Below are positions 33,302 through 42,526 of a DNA stretch of 64,000 bases, piece by piece. The notes below the pieces were generated by a model. It was not told the origin of the DNA and did not search any database. It worked only from the letters and a program-made list of their open reading frames with translations. Origin of the DNA: Halomonas sp. GFAJ-1 (lineage in GTDB: Bacteria > Pseudomonadota > Gammaproteobacteria > Pseudomonadales > Halomonadaceae); contig CP016490.1 in NCBI GenBank assembly GCA_002966495.1, positions 3,038,001 through 3,102,000 on the forward strand. The letters are read 5' to 3'. A program made the position numbers and the translations under genes. How positions within the stretch are numbered: position 1 is the stretch's first letter; each line of letters opens with the position of its first letter.

Positions 33302-35925
33302 TTACGCTTGTCCTCCACATGCCATTTACCGGCTTCATAGGTCGCTTTCCAGCCAGTCGCCTTTCCTTCCTCGTCAGTCATCACAAACTGCTCTTTATTT
33401 TTACGCGAGAAACGAATTTGCGCTGGGCGTCCGTCTGGATCTTTACTAGGCGCCTTGAGAATAAAGTGGTACTTCTCCGGCAGTTCCTCGGCGTGGGACT
33501 TTAACTCCTCCACCAAGGGCGGGCGCGTTTCCCGGTTTTTAGGAAACTTGCTAGCCGCAAGGAATAAGCCACTGGCGCCGTCACGCAGTACGTAGTGGTC
33601 ATCCACTTTTTGACAGGCCAGCTCTGGCATTGGAATTGGATCCATCTTAGGCGGCGCCACTTCACCACTTTTCAATAACTTACGTGTATTTTTACACTCG
33701 CTATTTGTACAGCCGAAGTACTTACCAAAACGCCCAGACTTCAGCTGCATTTCCGAGCCGCATTTATCGCACTCAATGATGGGCCCGTCATACCCTTTTA
33801 TCTTGAACTTACCTGTCTCAATATCGTACCCATCGCAATCGGGACTGTTACCACAAATATGCAGTTTACGGGTTTCATCAATTAGGTAGTTATCCATTGC
33901 CGTGCCACACTTCTCGCAACGATGTTTGGCACGCAGGGCATTGGTTTCTGCTTCTTCACCGGCATCTTCGGCAACTGCCTCTTCGCCCGGAATCAGATCA
34001 ATAGTCGTTTTACAGCGCTCTTTAGGAGGCAAGTTGTAGCCACTACAGCCAAGGAACACCCCGGTTGATGCCGTGCGGATCTGCATTTTACGACCACAGC
34101 TCGGGCAGTCGATATCTGTAGGCACCGGCTGGTTGGGGCGCATACCATCTTCGCTTTCAGCTTTGCTTAACTCTCCACGAAACTCTTCGTAAAAAGCATC
34201 TAGCAACGCTTGCCAGTTACGCTCACCTTCAGCCACCTCATCTAGGCTATCTTCCATACGCGCCGTAAAAGAGTAATCCATCAAGTCAGGGAAGGACTCT
34301 TTCAAACGCTCGGTAACGATATCGCCCAGTTTTTCAGCATAAAAACGACGATTTTCTAGCTTCACATAACCACGATCCTGAATCGTGGAAATAATAGATG
34401 CATAGGTAGAAGGCCGGCCAATCCCCTGTTTCTCCAACTCTTTTACCAAACTTGCTTCCGTATAACGCGGGGCAGGCTTAGTAAAATGCTGCTGAGGGTC
34501 AAGCTTTTCAAGGCCCATGGGCGTGCCTTTGGGCAAATCTGGCAGGCTTTGATCTTCGTTTTTACCACTGGGCTTCATAACTCGGGTATAGCCATCAAAC
34601 TTAAGCACACGCCCTTTGGCACGCAGATCGTAACCTTCTACTTCAACACTTAGCGTGCTAGATAGGTATTCAGCCGGGGTCATTTGACACGCCACAAACT
34701 GGCGCCAAATAAGTTCGTAAAGACGTTCAGCGTCGCGTTCCATTCCCGCTAAGTCAGACGCTTTACGCTCAACGCTAGAAGGCCGGATCGCCTCGTGGGC
34801 CTCTTGGGCGCTCTCTTTACTACTGTAACGGTTAGGTGCTTCCGGCAAGTAGCGCTCACCGTACTCATCGCCAATAAAAGCCCGCACCCCCTCCACCGCA
34901 TCTTTGGAGAGATTTGTGGAGTCCGTACGCATATAGGTGATGTAGCCCGCCTCGTAAAGGCGCTGAGCCATGGTCATGGTCTTTTTAACTGAAAACCCTA
35001 ACCGACCACTAGCGGCTTGCTGAAGCGTCGAAGTGATGAACGGCGCCGTGGGCTTGGAGCTCGTGGGCTTATCTTCACGGGAGGTGATGGCAAGCTTCGC
35101 CTTGCGCAGTTTCTCAATGCGATCAAGGGTGTCTTTCTGCGAGGTTGGTCGAAATGCCTTGCCATCCTGACGCGCCAACACAAACCGCACCAGCTCACCG
35201 TCCGGCGAAACCAGATCGGCATGCACATCCCAAAACTCTTCAGGAATGAAGGCACGAATTTCACGCTCACGCTCCACGATCAGGCGAACGGCGACTGATT
35301 GTACGCGACCGGCCGAAAGGCCACGGGCAATTTTGGCCCACAGCAACGGAGAGAGCATGAAACCTACGACGCGATCTAGGAAGCGGCGCGCCTGCTGAGC
35401 CTCAACCCGTGGAATATTGAGCACCCCAGGTGCCTTAAACGCATCCTGGATAGCGTTCTTGGTAATCTCGTTAAATACAACGCGCTTGTAACGGCTTTCA
35501 TCACCACCGATGGTCTCGCGCAGGTGCCAGGCAATGGCTTCACCTTCGCGGTCCAAATCCGTTGCGAGATAAACAGCATCAGCCTTTTCGGCTAATTTTT
35601 TTAGCTCGGCAACCACTTTCTCTTTACCGGGTAACACTTCGTAGTGGGCTTCCCATCCATTACCAGGATCGATACCCATACGCCGTATAAGTTGGTCCTG
35701 GGCCTTGCGCTTCTTATACTCTGCCTTCTCTTCCACGGACATCTTACGCGTTGCCGCGGCCTGGCGAGCGCGCTCCTTGGGATCGGAGGCTGCCTTACCT
35801 GAGCCGCTGGTCGGTAGGTCACGTATATGACCCACGCTCGACTTGACGATGAAATCGTTGCCGAGGTACTTATTTATCGTCTTCGCTTTCGCTGGCGATT
35901 CGACGATGACCAGTGACTTACCCAT
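33298..35925 (-). CDS. topA: DNA topoisomerase I
   Basis: Type IA topoisomerase that relaxes negative supercoils. 875 residues. Toprim domain: LVIVESPAKAKTINKYLG and the acidic DLDREGEAIAWHL. The catalytic tyrosine is in GYITYMRTDSTNLS. The C-terminal part has three or four zinc ribbons with CxxC pairs: CPSCGRKM, CEKCGTAM and CDKCGSEM..GKYFGCTNSEC, then a zinc-free tail. Length and layout match E. coli TopA. Downstream coupled gene is DUF6586-like. Confidence 0.97.
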   Translation of the reverse strand: MGKSLVIVESPAKAKTINKYLGNDFIVKSSVGHIRDLPTSGSGKAASDPKERARQAAATRKMSVEEKAEYKKRKAQDQLIRRMGIDPGNGWEAHYEVLPGKEKVVAELKKLAEKADAVYLATDLDREGEAIAWHLRETIGGDESRYKRVVFNEITKNAIQDAFKAPGVLNIPRVEAQQARRFLDRVVGFMLSPLLWAKIARGLSAGRVQSVAVRLIVEREREIRAFIPEEFWDVHADLVSPDGELVRFVLARQDGKAFRPTSQKDTLDRIEKLRKAKLAITSREDKPTSSKPTAPFITSTLQQAASGRLGFSVKKTMTMAQRLYEAGYITYMRTDSTNLSKDAVEGVRAFIGDEYGERYLPEAPNRYSSKESAQEAHEAIRPSSVERKASDLAGMERDAERLYELIWRQFVACQMTPAEYLSSTLSVEVEGYDLRAKGRVLKFDGYTRVMKPSGKNEDQSLPDLPKGTPMGLEKLDPQQHFTKPAPRYTEASLVKELEKQGIGRPSTYASIISTIQDRGYVKLENRRFYAEKLGDIVTERLKESFPDLMDYSFTARMEDSLDEVAEGERNWQALLDAFYEEFRGELSKAESEDGMRPNQPVPTDIDCPSCGRKMQIRTASTGVFLGCSGYNLPPKERCKTTIDLIPGEEAVAEDAGEEAETNALRAKHRCEKCGTAMDNYLIDETRKLHICGNSPDCDGYDIETGKFKIKGYDGPIIECDKCGSEMQLKSGRFGKYFGCTNSECKNTRKLLKSGEVAPPKMDPIPMPELACQKVDDHYVLRDGASGLFLAASKFPKNRETRPPLVEELKSHAEELPEKYHFILKAPSKDPDGRPAQIRFSRKNKEQFVMTDEEGKATGWKATYEAGKWHVEDKRK

Positions 35926-36187
35926 AGTGCTCCACTTTCCTATTGCTTAGGCTACCTAGCCCATGCTCTGAATACGGCGCCGCATCAATTAACATTAGCG
36001 ACTGCGTGAAAAATGCGCCTACCCTACCCCAGCACTTACTTAAGCGCCAGTGGCAACCACGACGAAGGGCGCCACACTGAATGTGACCAGAACCATGCTG
36101 AGGCCCCATAAGTTTTTATCACAAAGTAGCTAGACACTAGACTGCCGTCACAAGGACGGCAACCCAAAATAAGCGCAAACAAATAAA
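35926..36187. other. Intergenic region between topA and the DUF3141 gene
   Basis: No gene seen. A small hairpin, TGCCGTC-ACAAG-GACGGCA (36142-36160), is present. The rest should contain the topA promoter on the minus strand, but I cannot pick a convincing -35/-10 pair. Confidence 0.35.
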
Positions 36188-36213
36188 ACGCCCCTGCTTT
36201 TTAGCAGGGGCGT
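36188..36213 (-). terminator. Intrinsic terminator of the DUF3141 gene
   Basis: ACGCCCCTGC, 6-base loop, GCAGGGGCGT, followed on the minus strand by TTTATTTG. Ten perfect base pairs, 20 bases after the stop. Confidence 0.85.
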
Positions 36214-36233
36214 ATACGTTACCAAGCCTTTGT

Positions 36234-38801
36234 TTAACGCTTACGCGGTGTTTTGCGTCGCGCCACTGCGGCAGGTTTTGGCTTTTCTCCCTCGGCATTA
36301 TCACTAGGCGTCGCCGCCTGCTTTTTATCAGCCGTCGTAGTCGCTGCAGCCTTTGCAGGAGTGGCAGCGGGACTTTCACTCGCGGCTTTACCAGCCGTTT
36401 CAGAGGTTTCTTTAGCGCTATGGCTAGCTGGTTTTACCTCTGCTTTAGCTGCGTTTTCAGAGGCTGCGTTCTCAGGGGCAGCTTTCTGAGGTGCTTTCTC
36501 AATCGCCGCAGGCGTAGCCGCCTGTTTAGCCACGGCAGATTTAGGCTTAGCCGGACGCGCCTTATCAAACAGAGCCTTTACCTGACTAAAGCGCTCAGTG
36601 GCGTGCTCAGACAGCTCCCCACTGGCTGCTAAAACATGCTCTAGGTGCTCTACTTGGCTATCAATTTCCTCATTACTCTGCCCTTTTAGTAGGTCAGGTA
36701 GCGTATTGAGTGCCTGTTCCCGATCCATTTTCAGCAAAAAGAACTGTTCACGCACCAAGTGCTTGAAATCGCTTAGCGAGGCTGTCGGCTCAAGCTCGGC
36801 GCGAGAAGCGCGTAGTCGTTTAAAGTTACGTTCATCAGTCGCCGTTGCACCTCCCAGCACGTAAATGATCGAGCGCATAGCAGCCTCATGAGTACCGCCA
36901 TGGGAGAACTTTTCGCGCAGCTCATTTTTGCGGTTCTCAATAAAGCGACGGTGCTCTGGCTCAGCACCAGGACGACGGCGATGCACATGAGCATCCCCAT
37001 GCAAACCAACCGCCGCCTGCAAGAGAGGCTGTCCATAGATGTCCATAAACATGCGCTCAGTAGAGCTGTCGCGCAGGTCGCGCCAAGCATTAAGCCCCGC
37101 AGTAATTTGGTCAGACGCCATCGATTCCAGTGCTTTGAAGAAATTATCCTGGCCTATCTCCTGACGATTGCGGCGTACGGTTTCTGCCATCACCGGTAGC
37201 GGCACCGTTAATGGGTTGCGGTCAGAAAGCAACTTATAACCTAGGCGAATGGGGTGCATACGGCGCGTCCAGCGCGCCGCTTCCGGCGTCATCACCGCAC
37301 GCAACCAAGGCTGCATAAAGAGACGATAAAAACCGAGATTTATCTCAGAAATACGCGCAACGGTCGCGAAACGCCGATCATCTTCGGGCTTATGCATCAC
37401 ATCGCGGTCTAACTCTTCAAAGTTACGCGCGGTAAACTCTAGCAGATAATCTCGCTCGATCAGCTCGGCATCATCGCGCTCACTAGCATGGGATACCGTC
37501 GTTTCGTAAAGCCCCGGGGGCATTACATCGATATAGTCCATGTTCGCCGTAAACTCTGAATGCTCCTTACGTGACACACTGCCGGAAACAAAGATCCCAA
37601 GGTGCCCCGTCGTATCGTGCAGGCAGTACACAATGGTCTGCTCGTTGGCAATGATGTCTTCTTCGCCTTCGTATAGATCCCGAATCCAGCCAAGCGCTTG
37701 AGGCGGCGGCGTAATATCATCGCCCCGTGAGCAAAACACCACAACCGGTGAGCGGACATTGCGCAAGTCAATACGGCGCCCATCCCGGGTGACTAACTGC
37801 GCGGTGGAAAGGCGGTTTCCGACAAAGAGGTTATCAACGATGTACTGGATTTCTTCACCACCCAAAACCACGTGGCCGCCCCACCAGCGTTCAAATTCTA
37901 GATACCGCTCTTTTTCAGTATCGATGTTTGAGTAGAGATGAAACTGTTTTTTCCAGTATGTATTAGCCGGATTGAGACGCTCAAAGTTTTGCACCAACCA
38001 AGCGCCATCAAACAGACCGTTACCTAAATCGCTGGTTAACTCGGTAATCCAGCTCCCCCCTGTCATGCCGCCGGTATAGCGCATGGGTGCTTTGCCATGC
38101 TCGCCCGCCCAATAAGAGAGCGGAGCACCCGCTATTAAGATGGGGCCAAAGACGTCGGGTTCTAACGCGGCAGCCATCATAATTTGCCACCCTGCCTGGC
38201 AGTTGCCGACCACCATCGGCTTTTCAAACGTATCAGGATGTAACGCGATAACATGGCGCAAAAAGGCCACTTCTGCTTCAACCACGTCTTCGACGGTTTG
38301 ACCCGGCTCAGGGAACGGTAAAAAACCAATGAAATAACAAGGATGGCCAGCCTTTAAGGCTACCCCCAGCTCGCTATCGGGTTTAAAGCCGCCAATGCCA
38401 GGGCCGTGCCCTGCACGGGGGTCAACCACCACAAAGGGCCGCTTCTTGGGATCAATGTCTGTATTGGCGGGGGGAAGAACTCTCAGCAGTTCGTAGTTCG
38501 TCGGATGGGGCAGCGTGCGCCCATCGAGCAATACTTCGGTTTCAAAACCCAGCACATTGGGCTTGGTCTGCTCCATATGTTCAAGGTATTGGTTGCCGCG
38601 TTCGCGCATCGCATCCCAATAGAGAATGTTACGTTCTAAGCTATCACGCCAGTACGACATGGCAGAACGCCCGAACCCAAAAGGGTCGATAACGCTGGCA
38701 AGGGCTTCCCCGCCGGGTAGCGCTGTTAAATCATTGGCAATGCCTGACCAAGCACTACTGAGCCCTTGGTCAGGTAGTAAAGGGTTAGCGAGAAAGTTCA
38801 T
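36234..38801 (-). CDS. DUF3141 protein, PHA-synthase-like alpha/beta hydrolase with a histone-like tail
   Basis: About 855 residues. The middle resembles polyhydroxyalkanoate synthases: RPFVVVDPRAGHGPGIGGFK, the lipase-box-like VVGNCQAGWQIMMAAAL with a cysteine nucleophile candidate, and FCSRGDDITPPPQALGW with the late catalytic Asp region. HDTTGHLGIFVSG may hold the histidine. This is the DUF3141 pattern; its substrate is not established. The last ~100 residues are Ala/Lys/Pro-rich (AAKAEVKPASHSAKETSETA, ending RRKTPRKR), like histone-H1-type or phasin-type tails. ATG at 38801 follows GGGAGG; an upstream open extension is ignored. Confidence 0.8.
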   Translation of the reverse strand: MNFLANPLLPDQGLSSAWSGIANDLTALPGGEALASVIDPFGFGRSAMSYWRDSLERNILYWDAMRERGNQYLEHMEQTKPNVLGFETEVLLDGRTLPHPTNYELLRVLPPANTDIDPKKRPFVVVDPRAGHGPGIGGFKPDSELGVALKAGHPCYFIGFLPFPEPGQTVEDVVEAEVAFLRHVIALHPDTFEKPMVVGNCQAGWQIMMAAALEPDVFGPILIAGAPLSYWAGEHGKAPMRYTGGMTGGSWITELTSDLGNGLFDGAWLVQNFERLNPANTYWKKQFHLYSNIDTEKERYLEFERWWGGHVVLGGEEIQYIVDNLFVGNRLSTAQLVTRDGRRIDLRNVRSPVVVFCSRGDDITPPPQALGWIRDLYEGEEDIIANEQTIVYCLHDTTGHLGIFVSGSVSRKEHSEFTANMDYIDVMPPGLYETTVSHASERDDAELIERDYLLEFTARNFEELDRDVMHKPEDDRRFATVARISEINLGFYRLFMQPWLRAVMTPEAARWTRRMHPIRLGYKLLSDRNPLTVPLPVMAETVRRNRQEIGQDNFFKALESMASDQITAGLNAWRDLRDSSTERMFMDIYGQPLLQAAVGLHGDAHVHRRRPGAEPEHRRFIENRKNELREKFSHGGTHEAAMRSIIYVLGGATATDERNFKRLRASRAELEPTASLSDFKHLVREQFFLLKMDREQALNTLPDLLKGQSNEEIDSQVEHLEHVLAASGELSEHATERFSQVKALFDKARPAKPKSAVAKQAATPAAIEKAPQKAAPENAASENAAKAEVKPASHSAKETSETAGKAASESPAATPAKAAATTTADKKQAATPSDNAEGEKPKPAAVARRKTPRKR

Positions 38802-39137
38802 AGATCCTCCCGTTGGAGTGATGCGGGGCATCAATCCCGAAGCAATGATGCTGCAATGCAATATAGTTTAGGCTACTCTTCGCGTGACGTCGATGCTTCC
38901 CTTGATCAATTCTTACGACATAGCGCTGAAGACGGCTGACTACTTCAGTGGTAGCATCGTCTAATTAGCGCAAGCTTTAAAACGCTGTCTTTCATGAAGA
39001 AATGCCTTTATAAGCACTTCCTACTGCGCCATTTACGGCTACAGCACATTACTACCAGTGCACAATAATAGAGCTACAGAGCAACTTATAGTTACAGCGT
39101 TCACTATCGCTGGAGGGTATTACCGAGAGGTTGTTTT
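38802..39137. other. Divergent promoter region
   Basis: 336 bases between the DUF3141 gene and a LysR gene, no gene seen. It must hold both promoters. GAGAGG (39125-39130) is the ribosome-binding site of the LysR gene. No repeat or terminator stands out. Confidence 0.35.
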
Positions 39138-40124
39138 ATGTCGTCCCCTACGCTGCTAAACCGCCTGACCTTTCGTCAACTTCAAGTATTTCAGGAAGTG
39201 CATCGCCAGCGCTCTTATTCCCGCGCGGCAGAACAGCTCGGGCTTACCCAACCCGCTGTCAGCGCCCAAATCCGCCAGCTTGAGCAAGCCGTAGGCCAAC
39301 CGCTATTTAAATATGCGGGCAAAACTCTCCATGTACTGCCCGCAGCAGACACGTTGGCGCTCTCTACCCGAGAGATCATTGGTCAACTTTCTCGGCTTCA
39401 GATGAACCTCTCGGACATTAACGGCAAAATTAGCGGCGAACTTAATATCGCGGCCGTTTCATCCGCCCAATATGTAGTGCCTTACCTGCTTGCTCGTTTT
39501 CGTGCGCGCTATCCAGACGTTCGAATACGCTTGAAAGTGTGCAATCGCAGCCAAGCGCTTGAAAGACTAGCGCAGCAGAAAGACGACGTAGTGATTATGG
39601 CAATGGTGCCGGACGACGACGGCTTGGTCGTTATGCCTATTTTAGATAACGAATTAATCGCCGTCGTATGGCCTCAACACCCGCTACTAAACGCCCCTGC
39701 GCCCTCTCTAGCTGATTTTGCCCGCCATTACCTCTTAATGCGCGAACCCGGCTCAGGAGTGCGCAATGCCTTTGAACAGCTGGCAGCCAACCAAGAAGTG
39801 GGCCTTCCTCATCGCATTGAATTAGGAACCAACGAGGCGATCAAGCAGGGCGTCATGGCGCACTTGGGCATTGCGGTACTCCCTCGCTTAGCAGTACAAC
39901 TAGAGCTTGAGCAGGGGCTACTTGCATCGCTGACATTACCCAACTTTCCTATCCGCCGCTCTTGGTGCGCCGTTCACCGACGTGACCATTTTCCCACGCC
40001 GGTTGCGGAGCTTTTTTTACGCTTTACCCGGGAGCATCTAGACGAGTATCGGCGCTACTTTCAAACGCCCTCCAGCCCATTACCCAGTCACGGTGTTTCT
40101 TGTCTGCCTATGCTGCCTGTTTAG
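39138..40124 (+). CDS. LysR-family regulator, CbbR-like
   Basis: 328 residues. The N-terminal winged helix-turn-helix has TFRQLQVFQEVHRQRSYSRAAEQLGLTQPAVSAQIRQLE (about 10-50). The effector domain starts at GELNIAAVSSAQYVVPYLLARF and includes LLMREPGSGVRNAFE, wording typical of CbbR-type regulators. The Calvin-cycle link of CbbR need not apply here, since no such genes are visible. A 7-base hairpin overlaps its stop. Transcribed divergently from the DUF3141 gene, which may be a target. Confidence 0.9.
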   Translation: MSSPTLLNRLTFRQLQVFQEVHRQRSYSRAAEQLGLTQPAVSAQIRQLEQAVGQPLFKYAGKTLHVLPAADTLALSTREIIGQLSRLQMNLSDINGKISGELNIAAVSSAQYVVPYLLARFRARYPDVRIRLKVCNRSQALERLAQQKDDVVIMAMVPDDDGLVVMPILDNELIAVVWPQHPLLNAPAPSLADFARHYLLMREPGSGVRNAFEQLAANQEVGLPHRIELGTNEAIKQGVMAHLGIAVLPRLAVQLELEQGLLASLTLPNFPIRRSWCAVHRRDHFPTPVAELFLRFTREHLDEYRRYFQTPSSPLPSHGVSCLPMLPV

Positions 40125-40274
40125 GCAGCCCACGCAACGTACTCAGAGTGTCTTGTTCTCTATGAGATATGTTACATTACCCTACTACCTACGTATGATT
40201 TAGCGTACTCAGGGCTTGGTCAGTTTTAACGCGGAGTGATGCTGGCCTGCCGCACAGTCGAGAGGCTCTTTTCT

Positions 40275-41327
40275 ATGAGCAATAACCCCTCACAACGTGT
40301 GCCCAGCGGTGAAAAATTCCGCAATGAACACGGCATGACGGTGATCAAAGACGGCATGAAGCAGCGCAAAGCGCAGGCGGATGCCCCTTCTCTTGAGCGA
40401 AAGCCTAAGTGGTTACGCGCTCAGATTCCTGGTGGTGAACGGTTTGAAGCGGTTAAGAAAAATGTCGCTACTCACCGCCTTAGCACCGTGTGCGCCGAAT
40501 CGCATTGCCCCAATATGGGTGAATGCTGGAGCAACGGTACCGCGACTATTATGCTGATGGGCTCCGTATGTACCCGCGCATGCCGTTTTTGTGCAGTAGA
40601 TACTGGCAACCCTAAAGGTTGGCTGGACACCGAAGAGCCTGAAAACACAGCCAAGTCTGTTGAACTAATGGGGCTTCGCTATATCGTGCTTACCTCCGTC
40701 GATCGCGACGATTTAGACGACGGTGGCGCGACACATTATGCCAACTGTATTCGCGCTATTAAGGCGCGTACGCCAGAGGTTGTTGTTGAAGCGCTAACCC
40801 CCGATTTTGATGGTCAAAAAGACGCTATTGAACGGGTAGTGGATTCCGGGCTGGAGGTGTTTGCTCAGAATGTTGAAACGGTAGAACGCTTAACCCAAAA
40901 GGTACGGGACCCACGCGCTGGCTATCGCAAAACACTCGACGCTTTGGCGCATGCCAAGAAGTATCGTCCCGATGTCATCACTAAAACCAGCTTAATGTTA
41001 GGACTCGGCGAAACTGACGAAGAGATCTTACAGACTTTCGACGACCTACGTGAGATTGGCGTTGATATCGTAACTCTTGGCCAATACCTGCGCCCAACCA
41101 AAAACCACCTTGCTGTAGAGCGCTGGGTAACCCCAGAAGAGTTCGACCGCTACCGCGTGCAGGGGCTAGAAAAAGGCTTTATGGAAGTCCCCTCAGGGCC
41201 CTTGGTGCGCTCTAGCTATCGTGCTGACCGCGTGTTTGAGAAAAACAATCTTGGTCTTGCGTCACCTGCAGCCGTGCCAGGCCAAGAAACGGATACCAGC
41301 CGTATTCCTGCTTTGAACGTAGGGTAA
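40275..41327 (+). CDS. lipA: Lipoyl synthase
   Basis: Radical SAM enzyme that inserts two sulfur atoms into protein-bound octanoate. 350 residues. Radical SAM cluster: CTRACRFC (CxxxCxxC). Auxiliary cluster: CAESHCPNMGEC, the sacrificial sulfur source, whose fourth ligand is a serine in VRSSYRAD near the C-terminus. ATG at 40275 is used; AGAGG lies about ten bases upstream. Convergent with lipB across a repeat-rich 126 bases; LipB supplies its octanoylated substrate. Confidence 0.97.
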   Translation: MSNNPSQRVPSGEKFRNEHGMTVIKDGMKQRKAQADAPSLERKPKWLRAQIPGGERFEAVKKNVATHRLSTVCAESHCPNMGECWSNGTATIMLMGSVCTRACRFCAVDTGNPKGWLDTEEPENTAKSVELMGLRYIVLTSVDRDDLDDGGATHYANCIRAIKARTPEVVVEALTPDFDGQKDAIERVVDSGLEVFAQNVETVERLTQKVRDPRAGYRKTLDALAHAKKYRPDVITKTSLMLGLGETDEEILQTFDDLREIGVDIVTLGQYLRPTKNHLAVERWVTPEEFDRYRVQGLEKGFMEVPSGPLVRSSYRADRVFEKNNLGLASPAAVPGQETDTSRIPALNVG

Positions 41328-41336
41328 CACGCCTAT

Positions 41337-41414
41337 GCCGCTGTAAATGCATATGCTGAGGGTATGCGTAGAGGTACCCTCTCCTATTTACAGCGGCAAA
41401 TTTACAGCGGCAAA
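41337..41414. repeat. Nested inverted and tandem repeats between lipA and lipB
   Basis: TTTACAGCGGCAAA occurs twice in perfect tandem (41387-41400, 41401-41414). Its 11-base complement GCCGCTGTAAA is at 41337-41347. Between them GAGGGTA/TACCCTC forms an inner stem. The whole can fold into a long two-step hairpin, probably a shared 3' end for the convergent lip genes. Confidence 0.7.
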
Positions 41415-41453
41415 CCCCTAAATACATACCGTCGGTATTTTTTGGCACTACAG

Positions 41454-42101
41454 TTATGCGAAGGTTACTAGCTCACGCTTTAGCTCTGCGGCTAACGCAA
41501 ACGCTAGCTGCTCCCCCACTACTTGATGATCAGGCTTGATTGCGACCAGATCGGCTAAACGGGTTACCGGCATGCCGGCATACCCGCAGGGATTGATACG
41601 CGCAAACGGTGATAAATCCGCATCTACATTGAGCGCCACACCGTGATAGCTTGCCCCCCGCCTAATACGTAACCCTAGCGAGGCGATTTTTGCCTCTCCT
41701 TGCGCAGTATCCACATATACGCCCGGTGCATCTGGCCTGGCGCGAGCACTAACCCCATACGTGCTGAGTACGTGAATCACTGCATTTTCAAGGGCGGTAA
41801 CCAAATCACGCACACCAATCTTGTTTCGTCGAATATCTAACAGCGGATAGAGCACTACCTGACCAGGGCCGTGGTAAGTGACCTGGCCGCCACGGTCAGT
41901 TTGCACCACAGGAATATCACCCGGCATTAATAAATGCTCAGGTTTACCTGCCTGCCCTTGGGTAAAAACAGGGTCATGCTCGACGAGCCAAAACTGATCG
42001 GGAGTTGCTTCGCCTCGCGTATCAGTCAGCGCACGCATTGATTCCCACACGGGCAAGTACGCGCTGCGGCCAAGAAGGTGAAGCTCAATGGGGGCGTTCA
42101 T
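41454..42101 (-). CDS. lipB: Octanoyl-ACP:protein N-octanoyltransferase
   Basis: Transfers octanoate from acyl carrier protein to lipoyl domains. 215 residues. RGGQVTYHGPGQVVLYPLLDI is the LipB hallmark. The catalytic lysine is in GEAKIASLGLRI and the catalytic cysteine in INPCGYAGMPVT. It follows the DUF493 gene by two bases on the same strand, the usual order dacA-ybeD-lipB. Confidence 0.96.
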   Translation of the reverse strand: MNAPIELHLLGRSAYLPVWESMRALTDTRGEATPDQFWLVEHDPVFTQGQAGKPEHLLMPGDIPVVQTDRGGQVTYHGPGQVVLYPLLDIRRNKIGVRDLVTALENAVIHVLSTYGVSARARPDAPGVYVDTAQGEAKIASLGLRIRRGASYHGVALNVDADLSPFARINPCGYAGMPVTRLADLVAIKPDHQVVGEQLAFALAAELKRELVTFA

Positions 42102-42103
42102 TG

Positions 42104-42415
42104 CTATACCACCATGTGCACGCGGCCAGTGGCTTTTAAAGCGTCAAACAACTGACTAAGCTGTTGTTCGCCCGTTGCCTTAATCACAATGCGCACCGAC
42201 TGAAAACGACCGTTGCGACTATCCACCACCTGAATGAGACTTTCATCAAAACCAGGCGCGTGCCTATGGATTACTTGGCACACACAGGCTGCAAAGTCTT
42301 CAGCAGCGTCGCCCACCACTTTCAGCGAGTAATCACAAGGAAAGGTAATTTTAGGAGTTGGGGGCGCGGCAGGCTGCCGCAAGTCGCGAAGCCCTTTTTT
42401 TGCATCCTTTTTCAT
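42104..42415 (-). CDS. DUF493 (YbeD-type) protein
   Basis: 103 residues. FPCDYSLKVVGDAAEDFAACVCQVIHRHAPGFDE and a C-terminal QLSQLFDALKATGRVHMVV give the ferredoxin-like fold of YbeD, with ALKATGRVHMVV matching its end. It is thought to be a small regulatory protein, conserved between dacA and lipB. The N-terminus is lysine-rich. Confidence 0.9.
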   Translation of the reverse strand: MKKDAKKGLRDLRQPAAPPTPKITFPCDYSLKVVGDAAEDFAACVCQVIHRHAPGFDESLIQVVDSRNGRFQSVRIVIKATGEQQLSQLFDALKATGRVHMVV

Positions 42416-42526
42416 AAGCTGCCTTCAATTACCAAATAAGAGAACGAGTCACTAGGAGCCAAGCCCATAAGCCGCGCCCCTAGCCCTCTAGTGAAAGTAC
42501 CGTTAACGAGTGAAAAGCGTACGGCA

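Noticed and set aside
40112..40129. GCTGCCT/AGGCAGC hairpin overlapping the second LysR stop
   Set aside because: Seven pairs but no U-tract follows; not supported as a terminator.
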